Source of the DNA: Apis mellifera
Taxonomy: Eukaryota; Arthropoda; Insecta; Hymenoptera; Apidae
Reading direction: 5' to 3'
NCBI RefSeq assembly: GCF_003254395.2
Contig: NC_037642.1
Span: forward strand, 10,128,736 to 10,192,735
Length of the DNA: 64,000 nucleotides
The notes beneath the pieces were generated by a model. That model worked only from the letters and a program-made list of their open reading frames with translations, was not told the DNA's origin and ran no database searches. The position numbers and the translations under genes were made by a program. Below, in pieces: positions 21,961-34,760 of this stretch (positions are counted from its first letter, which is position 1; every line of letters begins with the position of its first letter).

Positions 21961-24900
21961 TGTACAGTATATCTCCAAGTAAATGATAATAACTTTGCAG
22001 AATAAGTTATCGTAACACTTTAGGGAATTATAATCTGGTAAGTTTGACGAGCAGATCAGACTATTCAAGATAATGTCCATCACGTTATTGTTACTAACTT
22101 TGTTACTGATTCCTTCCTTACTTTCTTTTATTTCTATTATTATTGTTGTTGCATTGAATAAATAGCACATCGTGAAACACTTTCGATTATGTGCCCCCTT
22201 CAGGGAGAATTTGGAATTTCTAGGATCCAAGATTCCCCAGAGTGTCCACGTAGCTTGGAGACATAGGCGAAGCCTTTAAGACTTCTTGGAGAAACTCTTA
22301 TACTCTTTACAATCTTCAAAGTCTTCCGGATTCCTTTGTATTTCTAGAATCTGATGGACTCGACGAGGGAACTCCACGGGAATTTCGCCCAGCTTTCGAA
22401 ATTCCACCATCTTTTTATACGCATCGCTAGAATTCGTTCCAAAGTTTCCACCAAATTCCAAATCTCATCGAAAGCACAGATATAAAATAGTAAAAATTCC
22501 TTTTATTTTTTCTCACTTTCCCCATTTACACGTTCTATTTTCTATATTTCCAAATTTTTTTAAATATTTAAAAGTTATATCTACTTCTCACTCCCTCCTT
22601 CGTTTCCCAATCCTTTCCAATATCCAAACTTAGATCGAACTTTCCATCGAATCGTTCGATCTAAAGAAAAAATCTAGTAAAAAATATTCGATCGATTAAT
22701 AATGGAAATTTATCGTTACCATCAGACGGTAAGTACAACCCAATAACACGCTCTTCGTCTCGTTTCTCTCGTTTTCTCTTCGTTCCACTTTTCTCGCTCT
22801 CGGCGGAGACGTGACGTTAATTGGATCCGATACAACCGATTTTATGGAGGAGGCCGTCTTTTGACAGCCGGCCCAGTGAATGGGAAGTATATAAAAATAA
22901 AAAAGGATATAAAACGAGGGCGAAGGGCGTATCGCGTGACATATCGACCGAGTCTCCTAACGTTTGTCGAGGGAAAAAAATTTATCTCTTTGAAAATGAT
23001 GCTTATCGATCGTAAAATTAATGTACATATATTTTTTAATTACCATATTTTAGATTTCTTTCCTCTCCACATTTCTCAAAGGAATTGGAAAATTACGCGA
23101 GTTAATTTTCCTGGTTTCGCGTGTTTATATCGAAGGATAGTTTAAATTCGACTTTTGATCCAACTATTTTATATTGAAACTAGTAAAAAATTTGCATTGC
23201 AAAATCGCAAAATCGATCTACACTTTTATCTCTCTAAAAATCACATTTGCATTTTAATAAAAAACGCAGTCCCGTAACATCTGCGGGACAAAAGGAGCGA
23301 ACCCATTCTCTTTATTTCCTATTAATTTACTCTCGATCAAAACTCTTTACAAAATTCTTTATAACGTCATTAGAAAAAGAAAAAAATACAAATTTACACT
23401 ATTATATATTTTTTTCCAAAAATAGATAGATGGATTCGTCCCTTTCTTTAATATACGACTTTCTTTTTATACGAAAAGCGGAAGGAACGAGCGTGGGGAT
23501 CGATCTATCACGATCCACGATATATATATGGAAGAAGAACTCTTATTTTTCCAGATATACACACGCCTCGTTACGAAAGAAAGAAAGAAAATTTCGACGT
23601 GGCTGGAGGCCGACCATCGAGGCGGAACACCGAAGCAAATATTCGACTCACGTTTATATAGATCGCCATAGGTCGGCCTCGAGTATTTTCCCGAGGCTTA
23701 ACGCCGAGGACCCCGCGTGTTTATCTTTGTCGCCGCCCGGGGAATACCCGTGGAAGATTCACGAACTCGATTACGCGATTCCAGCACGGTGGAAAAATGC
23801 GACGAAAGCGATGCTTTAGAGCCAAGGGTTCACGCCCTTGGAATAATATCTCCGCCCTTTTCTGGAAAGAGAAACGAGGGTGGAAATTTTTCTATGAATT
23901 TTTCTCCTGGAATCCTGGAAACGAATTTCCTCTCTCTCTTTCTCTTTTTGCAACTTGAAAATTTTAAAAAAGAAGAGGAAGAATTGGAGAAATTTGTAGG
24001 AAGATTAAAATGTGTAAATTAAAAATAAAAATAATTTGTAATGAAAACTTGGTAAATAATAATTCTACTGTGCGTTTGTAATGCTCAGGTGTTTTTTTTT
24101 TTTTTTTTTGAGTAAAATACTTTTAAATTAAATTCTACGTTCTTTTTTTAAAAATATTTCGTAAATTTCATTGTTATTATAAAATTGCAAAACATTTCGT
24201 AAATTAATAATGTTGATCTCAAAGAAGAACTCTTATTTTTCCAGGGATATAAAAGCTAAAGCAATAGTAATAATCCAAACGGACGTTGCTTTTCTGCAAT
24301 TGAAGAAATGCTAATTAAGTTTCTAGAAATGTTAAAAAACTTTGACTTTGATAAAGGAGAGAAAAACTTCCACTTCCATTCACTCCACGACTGCTCCTCC
24401 CCTCCTTCTCTACTTGCCGGCCCGCTAGTTCGTTCTACTCGCCCGATCGTATCTCCTTCACTCCACTTGTCTGGTCATCTCCCGCCCATTCTACTCGGCC
24501 GATCGTATCCAGCCTGTTCCACTCGCCGAATATAAGCGCATCAGGAACAACGTCGAGTCAATCGCTGACCTATTTCACTTCTCCAAAGAGGACGAGTACA
24601 CGTGAATTAAAAATAATAAAATCGAAAGAGGGACAAGTATGTGTGCTCCGTGTATAAGGTTACTTGTTGAATGCTCGGGAAAACGGGGATTCGACGTGGG
24701 TGGGTGATGCGTGTTACGAAGTTTCTTGTTGGAATTCATCAAGTTTATTGCAATATCGTTAGAATTGGCAAGAACAGAGAACGAAACGGATTTTGATACA
24801 ATTCTAATATTGGCAACCAGCATTTCAACGATTGTTTGACGATTGATTGACAAATTAACCATCAAATGGGACAAATTTTACTCGAATCGAATTTTTCCAA

Positions 24901-25009
24901 ATAAACGAGAAACGAAATGTGGATGTGAAAAATGACTTGAATAAATATTGGCATCGAGCATTTCAATGATTATTTAACATGGAGGAAAAATTAATTATAA
25001 GATGGATTG
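21961..25009. other. Non-repetitive stretch, no gene recognised
   Basis: Includes a GC-richer island at 23590-23870 and a pyrimidine-rich patch at 24380-24530. An identical 23-bp stretch ending in TCTTATTTTTCCAG occurs at 23532-23554 and 24222-24244, and both look like 3' splice sites. A T18 run is at 24092-24109. None of the open frames resembles a known protein. Confidence 0.45.
24433..24509. repeat. Imperfect 21-bp direct repeat, 56-bp offset
   Basis: TTCTACTCGCCCGATCGTAT(C) at 24433-24453 recurs at 24489-24509 with one change (GCCC to GGCC). A TATA-like GAATATAAG follows at about 24528. The region is pyrimidine-rich and non-repetitive otherwise. Confidence 0.6.
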
Positions 25010-25540
25010 TATCTTGTTCTACGATTCATATTCCCTCTCGAATTTTTTCAAACTTTGAGAGAGAGAGAGAGAACATAAATAAATGAAAAATCACGAGAAA
25101 CGAATAATCGAATAAATATTGCCCTAACGAAAAATTAATTGTAAGATCGATTCTACGAGACGAATTCCACGATTCATATTCCCTCTCGCATTTTTTCAAA
25201 ATTTGAGAGAGAGAATTTAAATAAATGAAAGTATAATAAATATTGACATCTAACGAAAAATTAATTATATAAGATCGATTCTACGTTGTTCCATGAATCA
25301 TATTCCCTCTCGTATTTTTCCAAACTTTGAGAGAGAGAACTCTAAATAAATGAAACGAATAATCGAATAAATATTGGCATCGTTCTAACGAAAAATTAAT
25401 TATAAGATCAATTCTACGAATTTCACGTTGTTCCACGATTCATATTCCCTCTCTTTGAGAGAGAAAACTTTAAATAAATGAAACGAATAATCGAATAAAT
25501 ATTGGCATCGTTCTAACGAAAAATTAATTATAAGATCGAT
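25010..25540. repeat. Tandem array, unit about 115-130 bp
   Basis: Four to five units share AACGAAAAATTAATTATAAG, CACGATTCATATTCCCTCTC, an ACTTTGAGAGAGAGA stretch and CGAATAATCGAATAAATATT. The (GA)n segment varies in length between units. Confidence 0.85.
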
Positions 25541-25659
25541 TCCACCGCAACGAATTCCACGTTGTTCGACGACTCGAACAACCCCTCTCGCGTGTTTCCA
25601 CGCGTTCGAAATAAATTCCTTCGCCTTCGACGATCCATTTAAATCCGAGAAGTTTAAAT

Positions 25660-26520
25660 AAACGGAACGGAAAAATCGTATCAATGGAGGTGAGAAAAAA
25701 CCAGACGATCGATATTTCCATAAATATCGAAACACTCGAACGACTCAAGCAAATTAACAAATGTGACGATTTTTACACGCGACGAAAATTTAAACTTTCT
25801 CCTTTCCTTTCTCAAATTCGAAAAATGTAAATTCCTCCGCAATCCATTTAAATAAACCAAACGAAAAAATCGTATCAATGGAGGTGAGAAAAAGATCGAT
25901 ATTTCCATAAATATCGAAACACTCGAACGACTCAAGCAAATTAACAAATGTGACGATTTTTACACGCGATGAAAATTTAAACTTTCTCCTTTCTTTTCTC
26001 AAATTCGAAAAATATATATTCGATCCATTCAAATCCGAAAAGTTTAAATAAATAGAACGAAAAAATCGTATCGATAAAGGTGAGAAAAAGATCGATATTT
26101 CCATAAATATCGAAACACTCGAACGACTCAAGCAAATTAACAAATGTGACGATATTTTTATACGCGATGAAAATTTAAACTTTCTTTTTCTTTCTTTTCT
26201 CGAATTCGAAAAATATAAATTCCTCCTCGATCCATTCAAATCCGAAAAGTTTAAGAAAACAGAATATATACGAAAAAATCAAGCAAATTAACAAATGTGA
26301 CGATATTTTTACACGCAATGAAAAATTCCAGGACGAAAATTTAAATTTTCTCCTTTCCTTCTCCGAATTCGAAAAATATAAATTTCCCCTCAATCCATTC
26401 AAATCCGAAAAGTTTAAGTAAACCAAACGAAAAAATCGTATCAATGGAGGTGAGAAAAAGATCGATATTTCCATAAATATCGAATTAATCATACGAAATT
26501 CGAAAAGTATAAATTCCCTC
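25660..26520. repeat. Tandem array, unit about 195 bp, four to five copies
   Basis: Units share TCAATGGAGGTGAGAAAAAG, GATCGATATTTCCATAAATA, CACTCGAACGACTCAAGCAA and ATTAACAAATGTGACGAT. The GGTGAG marker falls at about 25686, 25881, 26078 and 26446, and one unit is missing its left half near 26270. Each unit carries the hairpin CGATATTT-CCAT-AAATATCG. Overlapping minus-strand open frames (25400-25735, 25681-25947, 25790-26239, 26175-26525) encode the same repeated peptide and reflect the array. Confidence 0.87.
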
Positions 26521-28014
26521 TCCATTTACAAATCCTCCAGACCTCGTCCAAATAAAGAGCGAAACGGGGGCAGAAGTCTCGTTCGAATTAAAAAAAAAAA
26601 AAAAAAAAGAAAAAAGAAAGAAAGGCAGGTACGTGCGTCAATATTGTCGTTTAATTCGCATCGTGATATCGGCTTTTTCCAGAATGTATGTTAATGGACG
26701 AGCCAGCCACCGGCTCTCGCCCCCTTTTACAAAGCTCAACCAGACCGTTCCCCTCCCCTCCCCTCCTTTTCATGGATCTTGATCAAACTGTTAAGGCCGA
26801 CTCATTAGGAAAATTGAGTTGGCGGAAATATAATCAACGATGATATTTCTCTACGAGAATTCACCGCCAATTAACCTTGCTCGATCGTTATAAAGCGACA
26901 AGAAGAAAGGAAAAAGGAAAAAGCAGAGGTTCCTCTTCTTAAAATCCGAATCTAACGCGAATCATCATCTTCCACGACTGTCTTGCAACGAACAAAGTGA
27001 AATGGACAAAGAATTTGGACGAAGTTCCATTCTTCAGCTTCCATTCCAGCCATTTCGTTTTGTTTTTCTCTTCGAGGACGAAATTAACGGCGATGTGTTA
27101 CTTATTTTATACTTTATTTTTTACTTCCTCCAGTTTCTGATTTCGAATTAATCCCTCCAATAACAGATATTTGATAAAATTTTTACTCTTTGAATCTTAC
27201 GATTATTAAACGTTTCAGACTCGTTTCAAATTCGTCTCGCACGAAATATTCCTCCTCCACCCTTCAAAAAGAAGAAAACAACCCTTTATGGATAGACAAT
27301 ATCCTCTTAATATCATCCACAATAATCAATCGCCAGAAAATGGCTTCCATTCGAGCTTATTAAAAAATATGCCGTTCGAGTAAGCGAATACATCGAGGAA
27401 TTCATAATTCATAATTAGTATTTGGCGTCGATACAGGAGTGGGGGGGAAATAATTTGTTTTGTCCCCGTTTAATCCTCGAATCCTGTTGTTTGAATTATC
27501 CACGCGTGGGATTATTAAATAACGCTTTATTCGTTTGGTATCGATCTTCTCGTATGAGGGGATATTGGCTAGCTTTCGTTTCGAAAATTAGGTCGAAGAC
27601 ACGAGCAATCGAAATGCAGCAACATTCGTTTCGTATGATAAAAAAGGAGCTGAAGTGTGCACAGAGATGAGAGTGGATTTTGTAAAACTTTGAAGGAAGT
27701 TTTGTCGAGTTTTAATAAAAGTTAGGAGGAAAATAGAAATAGATTCGGTTGATTATAGGGAAGGAAGAAGGAATGAAGGGTTTGGCACGATGCTTCTCAT
27801 CGTGTAAACGATGATACTTTGATAAGTGAAAAGAAGTTTGTGGAATATATCCTTTTCGAGAGATAAGCATCGAATCAGAGGTGAGATTTTTAAAGAAGGG
27901 GAGAGTTTAAAATAAACGCTTAAACTTTAATCTCTATATTAATTCGTCAATCGCCATCTTCTTCATCTTTCAAGTGTTAATCTTTCAAAAGATATTTGCT
28001 CTTTCATTTGTAAA
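26521..28014. other. Non-repetitive stretch, no gene recognised
   Basis: A19 run at 26590-26608 followed by AAAGAAAG purine DNA and a donor-like CAG|GTACGT near 26626. A moderately GC-rich part lies at 26690-26800. Nothing else recognised. Confidence 0.45.
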
Positions 28015-28385
28015 TTATAAATCAAAATATATTTTTTAAATTAAAGTAACGTTTATTTAATTTATCCTCCCAATTAAATTAATTAAATTAATTATTTATA
28101 AATAAATTAAATTTTATATGTGTCTTATCGTCCTCAAAATCAAAAAATATTTTTTAAAATCTAAATTAAAGTAACGTTTGTTTAATTTATCCTCCCAATT
28201 AAATTAATAATTATTTATTAATAAATAAATTAAATTCTATATGTGTCTTATCGTCCTCAAAATCAAAAAATATTTTTTAAAATCTAAATTAAAGTAACGT
28301 TTGTTTAATTTATCCTCCCAATTAAATTAATAATTATTTATTAATAAATAAATTAAATTCCATATATGTCTTATCGTCCTAATCT
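28015..28385. repeat. Tandem repeat, unit about 125 bp, three copies
   Basis: The word AATTAAAGTAACGTTT recurs at about 28038, 28163 and 28288, followed each time by TTTAATTTATCCTCCCAATT and later ATGTGTCTTATCGTCCT (ATATGTC in the third). The second and third units are almost identical, suggesting recent duplication. Confidence 0.88.
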
Positions 28386-29829
28386 TAATTTTAACTAAAA
28401 ATTTAAATCCACTCGTTCTTGAGTAATTCGGATTCTTTAAATGTATTATTCTATGTTAATTGAAGAATGGGCCATTCTCGACGAGTATCACCTGTTAGCC
28501 AATCGCAACGAGAAGAGTGAAATGATCGTAAAGGATAAAATGACACAATCTTAGGACTTAATTAATAGAGATAGATAGATAGATTCTTACGATGAAGATT
28601 TCAAGTTTATTATTTTTACGAGGGAACTTGGAATGCCACGAAATTGTACGATAAAAGCATTACAGTGAAGTTTTTGTCGAGTTTTCTTATCGAGTTTTCC
28701 TTTCGAAATTTTATTTCTCCGTCCATGATAATGTGCGACGAATAATAAGAAGAAACAGAAGAGTTATGTCGAGAGACGGATAATTAATTTATTGCTGTCC
28801 GCTTTTGAGACTCTTACCAGTCGTTAATTATTCCAAAGATAATTTTCAGCTATTAAACGTGTCCAGCCATCTTTCAATTAGTTTCGCTGGATAAATTGAA
28901 GTGGAAATAAGTGGAAATACACCGAACATACTTAATTGAAATAAATTCTAATGGATGTTATTTTTAGTTAGAAATAAAAAATTTTTGGGATCCTCTCTTC
29001 GTTATTTCGGATATACGCTATTTTAAATTGAAATCTAAACTGGTTCCATCAGTGTAATAAAATTTAGAAGAAAATATTCTTGAATTATTTTCTTTCATCG
29101 TATAAATTTCGATAATCGATAATAATTGCAAATGAATTTGAATAACACTTTTAACTGTTAAAAAGCTCGCAAGCAATATTTTCAACAATATTTTACATCC
29201 AACCTTATCTCACACTGCATCGAAATGATTCATGACGAAACGCGATAAAAGCAGCGCGAGCCTTGTTGTTATTATTATTTGAAATATGGATGTGTAAATT
29301 CAAATCGTTCATTGTGTATCAATATTTACGGCATCGTCACGTGTAAATAATATATCCAAGTATATAGAAAACAATAACAGGCGATGCCTGTTAATATCAA
29401 TCTTGATCCCTGCAATACGATCTATCATTATTTTCAATAATATTTCAAATAATTCCTTCAACGAAATATAATAACCGGCCATTTTTCGTAATTAACGAGA
29501 AATTCGCGGAAGATCGAATATTCGCGCCGATTTCGAACCGCGAGATGGAATATCACTTTATTCTAAAAACTTATTCCCTCGAATTAATTGTATCGAATGT
29601 TATTACTCGACTGTTATCGGATACTTGAACAATTATCGCGAACTTCGTTCACAATTAGCTACATCGAAAATTAGATTCAACAGGGAAGGGAATCGTTCTC
29701 TTCGAAGAGCTCGAATAATACTCGAAGAAATCCACGAGAAAAGAGAAAGCCTATGACAAACGCGACAGACGTTTCGCTGCGACAACCTGCAACCGTGACA
29801 TCGATTTCCCTGCGCTGAAAACTTGCTCC
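28386..29829. other. Non-repetitive stretch, nothing recognised
   Basis: AT-rich single-copy-looking DNA leading up to the CpG-rich island, with a short GATA run near 28569-28582. No open frame of note. Confidence 0.45.
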
Positions 29830-30376
29830 AACCCTCCCCCATACCTAACCCCATACGCCAAACACCGCGCTCGACTTCGTCCTTCCCATGCATAGCAAAA
29901 TACCCACGTACCTGTTACACCTGTACCAAGTCCCCTCCTCCTCCGAGAATCCTCGTTTCCCTCCTCTTCCTTCCTTCGAGAGCAAGAACCTCTCCTCTTC
30001 TCTCCAATCTCTCTCTTCTCGAAGACGTAAACACAGGAAGTTAATCGACTACGAATACGCGATACGATCGAGTGAACGACCGGGGAACGAGTGGCGGTGC
30101 GGATCGAAAGGTGAGGCGAGCGTTCGCGTCGCGACGCCGCTCTGACGGACGGACGCCGGCGTCCCGTCGCCTCGACCCGGCCGCCGTACCAGGCCTTGCA
30201 CACCCTCTCCCGCCGCCGCGCCCCCTCCACGCCGCCCAACTCCTCCCTCCGCGCACCCGCGCGTGCGCAGTCGCCGCGCCGGCCACTCGTTCCCACCTAC
30301 ACCTCGCCGGGCACTCGGATGACGTGGATCCCGGAGTGTGGGTGCCGGGAACCGGCGTCATTGATGCCTCGCGTAA
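29830..30376. promoter_or_regulatory. CpG-rich island, candidate promoter or first exon
   Basis: From about 30040 to 30376 the sequence is strikingly GC- and CpG-rich compared with everything else in the window, with long runs of CGCC, GCCG and CGCG. It contains CGCGCGTGCGCA at 30258-30269, one base from the NRF-1 consensus YGCGCAYGCGCR. It also contains a good splice-donor-like AAG|GTGAGG at 30110-30116 on the plus strand. On the minus strand a donor-like CAG|GTACGT lies near 29910. Upstream (29830-30040) is a C/T-rich stretch. In insects such islands often mark transcription starts of broadly expressed genes. Open frames of 171 codons (plus, 30072-30587) and 181 codons (minus, 29751-30296) exist here, as expected in GC-rich DNA, and neither resembles a known protein. 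Transcript direction cannot be decided from sequence. Confidence 0.45.
30258..30269. promoter_or_regulatory. NRF-1-like (ewg-type) binding word
   Basis: CGCGCGTGCGCA matches the NRF-1 consensus YGCGCAYGCGCR at 11 of 12 positions. It lies inside the CpG-rich island, where such a site would be expected near a transcription start. Occupancy is inference. Confidence 0.4.
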
Positions 30377-32500
30377 ATTCCATCGTGCGGGATCCGCCGA
30401 TGCGAATAAAAAAAAAAGAAAAAAAGAAGAAAGGGGGGGAATAGGCGGTCGGCTGCTATTCGGTTTATGGTGTCGTTTCGAATGTTTTTTATTCTCGTAT
30501 TTGCGGGTCGAAGAGATACGATCACGAAGGGATTTGTTCGTTTTTCTTTTTTTTGTTTCTGTTTTGCCGGCACGTTTGAAAATTTAGAATTTTAGAATAG
30601 AAAAGCGGAGGAGTTAATAGGAGATTCGTAAAGTTTAAAGGATGTAAATGCAAAGTGAAGTGATTATCGTAATTTTTATACGTTCTATCGAGTTTTACTG
30701 TATTTCGAAATGAAGGAAGACGCGTATACTTGCAATGATTAAGTTTTATGGAATAATTAGTGCTCTGTAAATACGTTAGGGAATCGTGATAGTTTATATA
30801 CGGAAATGCAAAGTAAAGTGATTATCGATTTTTATCCCCTATGTTTTATCGAATTCCACTGTATTTCGAAATGAAGGAAGACGTATCGTATCGTGTATAC
30901 TTGCAACGATTAATTTTTATAGAATAATTAATGCTCTGTAAATACGTTCGTAGGGAATTATGATAATTTATATACGGAAATGCAAAGTAAAGTGATTATT
31001 GATTTTTATCCCCTATATTCATCGAATTCCACTGTATTTCGAAATGAAGGAAGATGTATTGTGCAACGATTATTTTTTTATAGAATAATTAGTGCTTTGT
31101 AAATACGTTCGTAGGGAATCGTGATAGTTTATATACGGATATAAATACGCAAAGTAAAGTGATTATCGATTTTTATCGAATTCTACTGTATTTCGAAACG
31201 AAGGAAGATGATCGTATTGCGTATACTTGCAACGATTATTTTTTTATAGAATAATTAGTGCTCTGTAAATACTTTTGTAGGGAATCGTGATAGTTTATAT
31301 ACGGATATAAATACACAAAGTAAAGTGATTATCGATTTTTATCGAATTCTACTGTATTTCGAAATGAAGGAAGACGTATCGTATCGTGCAACGATTAATT
31401 TTTATAAAATAATCAATGCTCTGTAAATACGTTCGTAGGGAATCGTGATAATTATTATTATTTATCGATTTTTATCCCCTATGTTTCATCGAATTCCACC
31501 GTATTTCGAAATGAAGAAAGATATTTTTATGGAATCAATGCTTTGTGAAAAAAATTTCGAGCGAGATTCGGTGCGAATAAATAAAAGGGGGAAAATAGGT
31601 GGTCGCCTATTCGGTTTACAGTGTCGTTCTGAATATCTATCTTCTCTCTCTCTCTCTCTCTCTCTCTTGCCATTCGTATCCGTACACGTGCGATGAAGGG
31701 ATGAAGGGCTTTACTCTTTTTTCGGTTGCCGATGCCGGGACGTTTGAAATTTAGATTTTAAGCGGAGGAGTTATGAAGTTAATACGTTCGTGATGTGCGA
31801 TAGTTTAACGGATAATGCGAAGTAACGCGATTATTCCCGATTTTTATCTATCGAAATGGAACGAAATTCTATATTTCGAAATGAAGAAAGACCGTATCGT
31901 TATGTGCACGCTTACGACAATTATTTTTATATTTTATATTATTTTGTATTGTTAAAATATTATATATAATATTTTATAGAAATCGATCAGTGCTCTGTGA
32001 ATACGTTCGCAAGATAATTTAACGAATAATGCAAAGTAACGCGATTATTGCCGATTTTTGTCGATTTTTATCGAATTTTATAGAAGAGAGATGTGATTCG
32101 TACTTACAACGATTCTATAAAAAAAATTCCATCATGCAAATAAAAAAAGGAAGAATAAGTGGTTGTCTAATTGGTTTATGGTGCTGTTTTGAATGTCTCT
32201 TTCTTTCTCTCTCTCTCTTCTACTATTCGTACACGTGCAGGGATCGCGACGCAGGGATTTATTCTCTTTTTTTGGCGGGACATTTGAAATTTAAATTTTG
32301 AGGAATGGAATTACGGAGTTATAATGAAAGAACGAAAGCGTTTGTCCAACGGATAAATGCAAAGTAACGCGATTATTTGTCGATTTTAATCCCCCTGATG
32401 TTTCATCGAATAGGATTATACATAGAAGAAAGATGCTCATGTACATTTACAACGATTATTTTTATAAAGAATCAGCAGCTGTGTACAAAATAATTACAAT
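30377..32500. repeat. Higher-order tandem array next to the CpG island
   Basis: Two levels of repetition are visible. The inner unit is about 165-175 bp, marked by AAAGTAAAGTGATTATCGAT at about 30811, 30985 (one change), 31151 and 31316, with diverged copies before and after. A second block, beginning with a GTGCGAATAAA-like word and running through a TATTCGGTTTA-type stretch to GGGACGTTTGAAA, occurs three times: about 30385-30590, 31550-31760 and 32120-32300. It therefore interrupts the array as a larger repeat. The third copy is shortest and most diverged. The first copy begins inside the 3' edge of the CpG-rich island, so part of the island edge was apparently duplicated into the array. 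A (CT)n run lies at 31642-31668. No gene seen. Confidence 0.8.
31642..31668. repeat. (CT)n microsatellite
   Basis: Uninterrupted CT run of about 27 bp inside the second copy of the higher-order block of the 30.4-32.5 kb array. Confidence 0.9.
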
Positions 32501-33679
32501 AATCTTGTATTTGAAATTTGCGTCTATCGATGGATGAATATAATTATTTGCCATCCACCATTCGCTCATATTACATTAAGATTAGACAGAGATAATTACA
32601 TAGTCGTATTACAAATTAAGGGAGGATGATTTTAGGATTCTAAATGTTTCTGATGATGAATAAATACAGAGTTGTTTCACGATCAACTAATTTTAAGATT
32701 ATCGATGATTAAGACTCGATGTTTCGTTGCTTGATTTGAATCTTGTTAAATGTTCAAAGTTGAAACGAAATTTTCTTCGTCCCACAAGCGATACAGATGT
32801 CATTTTAATTAAAAAGAAGAATTAATCAAATTTCAAGGAGGAAGGAATTACACGTCAAAATTCACGTTTACACTCTTGTTATCGATCGATCGATTAATCA
32901 ACGAGGATGAATACATCCTCGTCGCGAGGTCGATTCTCGTGATCGGTGTGGTAATTTCGAATGAGTATTGAATTAGGCTTAGGCTTAGAGGAGGAGGCGT
33001 CGTGTCGTATCCAAATTAGAGGCGGAGTGGCACCGATTTCGATATCAATTAGGCTACAACCTGGCCCACGCTCACGAGTGGGGCAACCGATTAAGTCTCG
33101 GTTTAGATCTCGCGTTATGTTTGGATTAGGGATCGATTAGCCACGGTCTCGATGTCACTTAGCTCTCTAACCAGATTCTCTCAGAGTTTCCAAGCCAAAT
33201 GAAATTATCTTATGGTTCACGCGCCATTTAACCCCCCCTCCAAGTAACCTCTGAGTATCCTCGGAGTATCCTCAGACTCGCCCACATCTAATAAATATCT
33301 ATTCCGCTTCGGCTGTTGGGAGAAAATTTCGAGATACTCGATCTCGTTCCCCTCTGTTCCTGGTTCGTCGAGGGGGGATCAAGAGTCAAGTTTTTCAGAC
33401 GTCTTAGAAATTAATTTAAATATTATTTTCAATTTATTCGTTTCACAAATGTGTTCTCGGTATAATTTTATTGTATACTGTAATTAAATTTTTAGAATTT
33501 TTAAAATTAAAATTCATCTAATAATCGAGGAACAATTAATTTGATTCTTCGATCAAAAGATAATTTATTGTTCTATCTTCAATGTCAACGTATTATATTT
33601 AAAATTTAAATTATTCGTGGAGCAGATTGATCTAAAATTATAATCTGTGACACAGTGTTTTTGAATAAATAAATAGATG
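32501..33679. promoter_or_regulatory. Non-repetitive stretch with ATTAG-rich island at 32960-33180
   Basis: Between 32960 and 33180 homeodomain-type words recur: AATTAGGC, AAATTAGAGG, CAATTAGGC, GGATTAGGG and GATTAGCC, alongside GC-richer spacer. GGATTA is the Bicoid/Otd-type word. GAGTATCCTC is directly repeated at 33253-33262 and 33264-33273. Candidate enhancer by word density only. No gene recognised. Confidence 0.25.
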
Positions 33680-34760
33680 AAAAACATATTTGCCAATGTT
33701 CCTTTAAACTATAATGCAATAATTATACTATTATTATTATTTAATGCAAAATTGTTTAAAAGATGGAATACATTTCAAAGAATAAAAGAATTTTAAAAAA
33801 TCAGATCAATCTCTACACTTTGATACTTTTAATCAGGAATGTCTGCATCCCAAATATTTCCTTTAAACTATATAGTACTATTATTACTATTCAGTTTGAA
33901 AAACTTGAATAATACATTTCAAAGAATAAGAGAATTGTTTCGATTTAAAAAAAAACCTGATTGAACTTTCTACATCCAATACTTTTAGTCGAATGTCTGC
34001 AACCTGACAGATTTGCAAACGAATCTTAGCAAATTGTTGTAAACATGTTTTCGAATAAATAGGTGAATAACATATTTGCCAATGTTCCTTTAAACTATAT
34101 GATACAATAATTATACTTTTATTACTATCAATTTTGAAAAAATTGTTCAAAGAATAAGAGAATTGCTTCGGTTTAAAAAAATCCTGATTTTTGAACTTTT
34201 ATATCTGATACTTTTAGTCACGAATGACTGTATCCAGATTTACAAACGAATCTTAGTAAATTGTTGTAAACATGTTCTCATACATATAACATATTTGTAA
34301 AGTAAAACTTTTCCTTTGAACTGTATAATAATTATACCATTTTACTTTATACAATCAATAGTTTAAAAAAATTGCTTAATACATTTCGAGTAATAACAAT
34401 TTCAAAGAATAAGAGAATTGCTTGGGTTTAAAAAAAAAACCTGATTTTTGAACTTTTATATGATATTTTTAACCACGAATCTGTATCCAGATTTACAAGT
34501 AAATCGTCATAAACATGTTTTCGAATAACATATTTGCCAAGTATTAAAACATTTCCTTTAAACTGTATAATAATTATACCATTTTTACTTTATACAATCA
34601 ATAGTTTGAAAAAATTGCTTAATACATTTCGAGTAATAACAATTTCAAAGAATAAGAGAATTGCCTCGGTTTAAAAAAAGAAAAATCCGATTAAACCTTC
34701 TTCGCCCGATACTTTTAGCCACGAATGTGTCTGCATCCCGACAGATTTACGATCGAATCT
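33680..34760. repeat. Tandem array, unit about 160-245 bp, five copies
   Basis: Units share TTCCTTTAAACTATA, AAAGAATAAGAGAATTGCTT, ATACTTTTAGTCACGAATG and CAGATTTACAAACGAATCTT, plus a CATGTTTTCGAATAA segment in most. The last two full units are the most alike. The array ends as the sequence passes into the non-repetitive stretch before the mariner element. Confidence 0.83.

Noticed and set aside
25400..26525. Several minus-strand open frames sharing a peptide beginning MLICLSRSSVSIFMEIS
   Set aside because: The shared peptide comes from the 195-bp tandem unit, which happens to lack stops in that frame. Units break the frame irregularly.
29751..30587. Open frames of 181 (minus) and 171 (plus) codons over the CpG-rich island
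   Set aside because: GC-rich DNA is poor in stop codons, so long frames on both strands are expected. The translations are Arg/Pro/Ala-rich with no motif.
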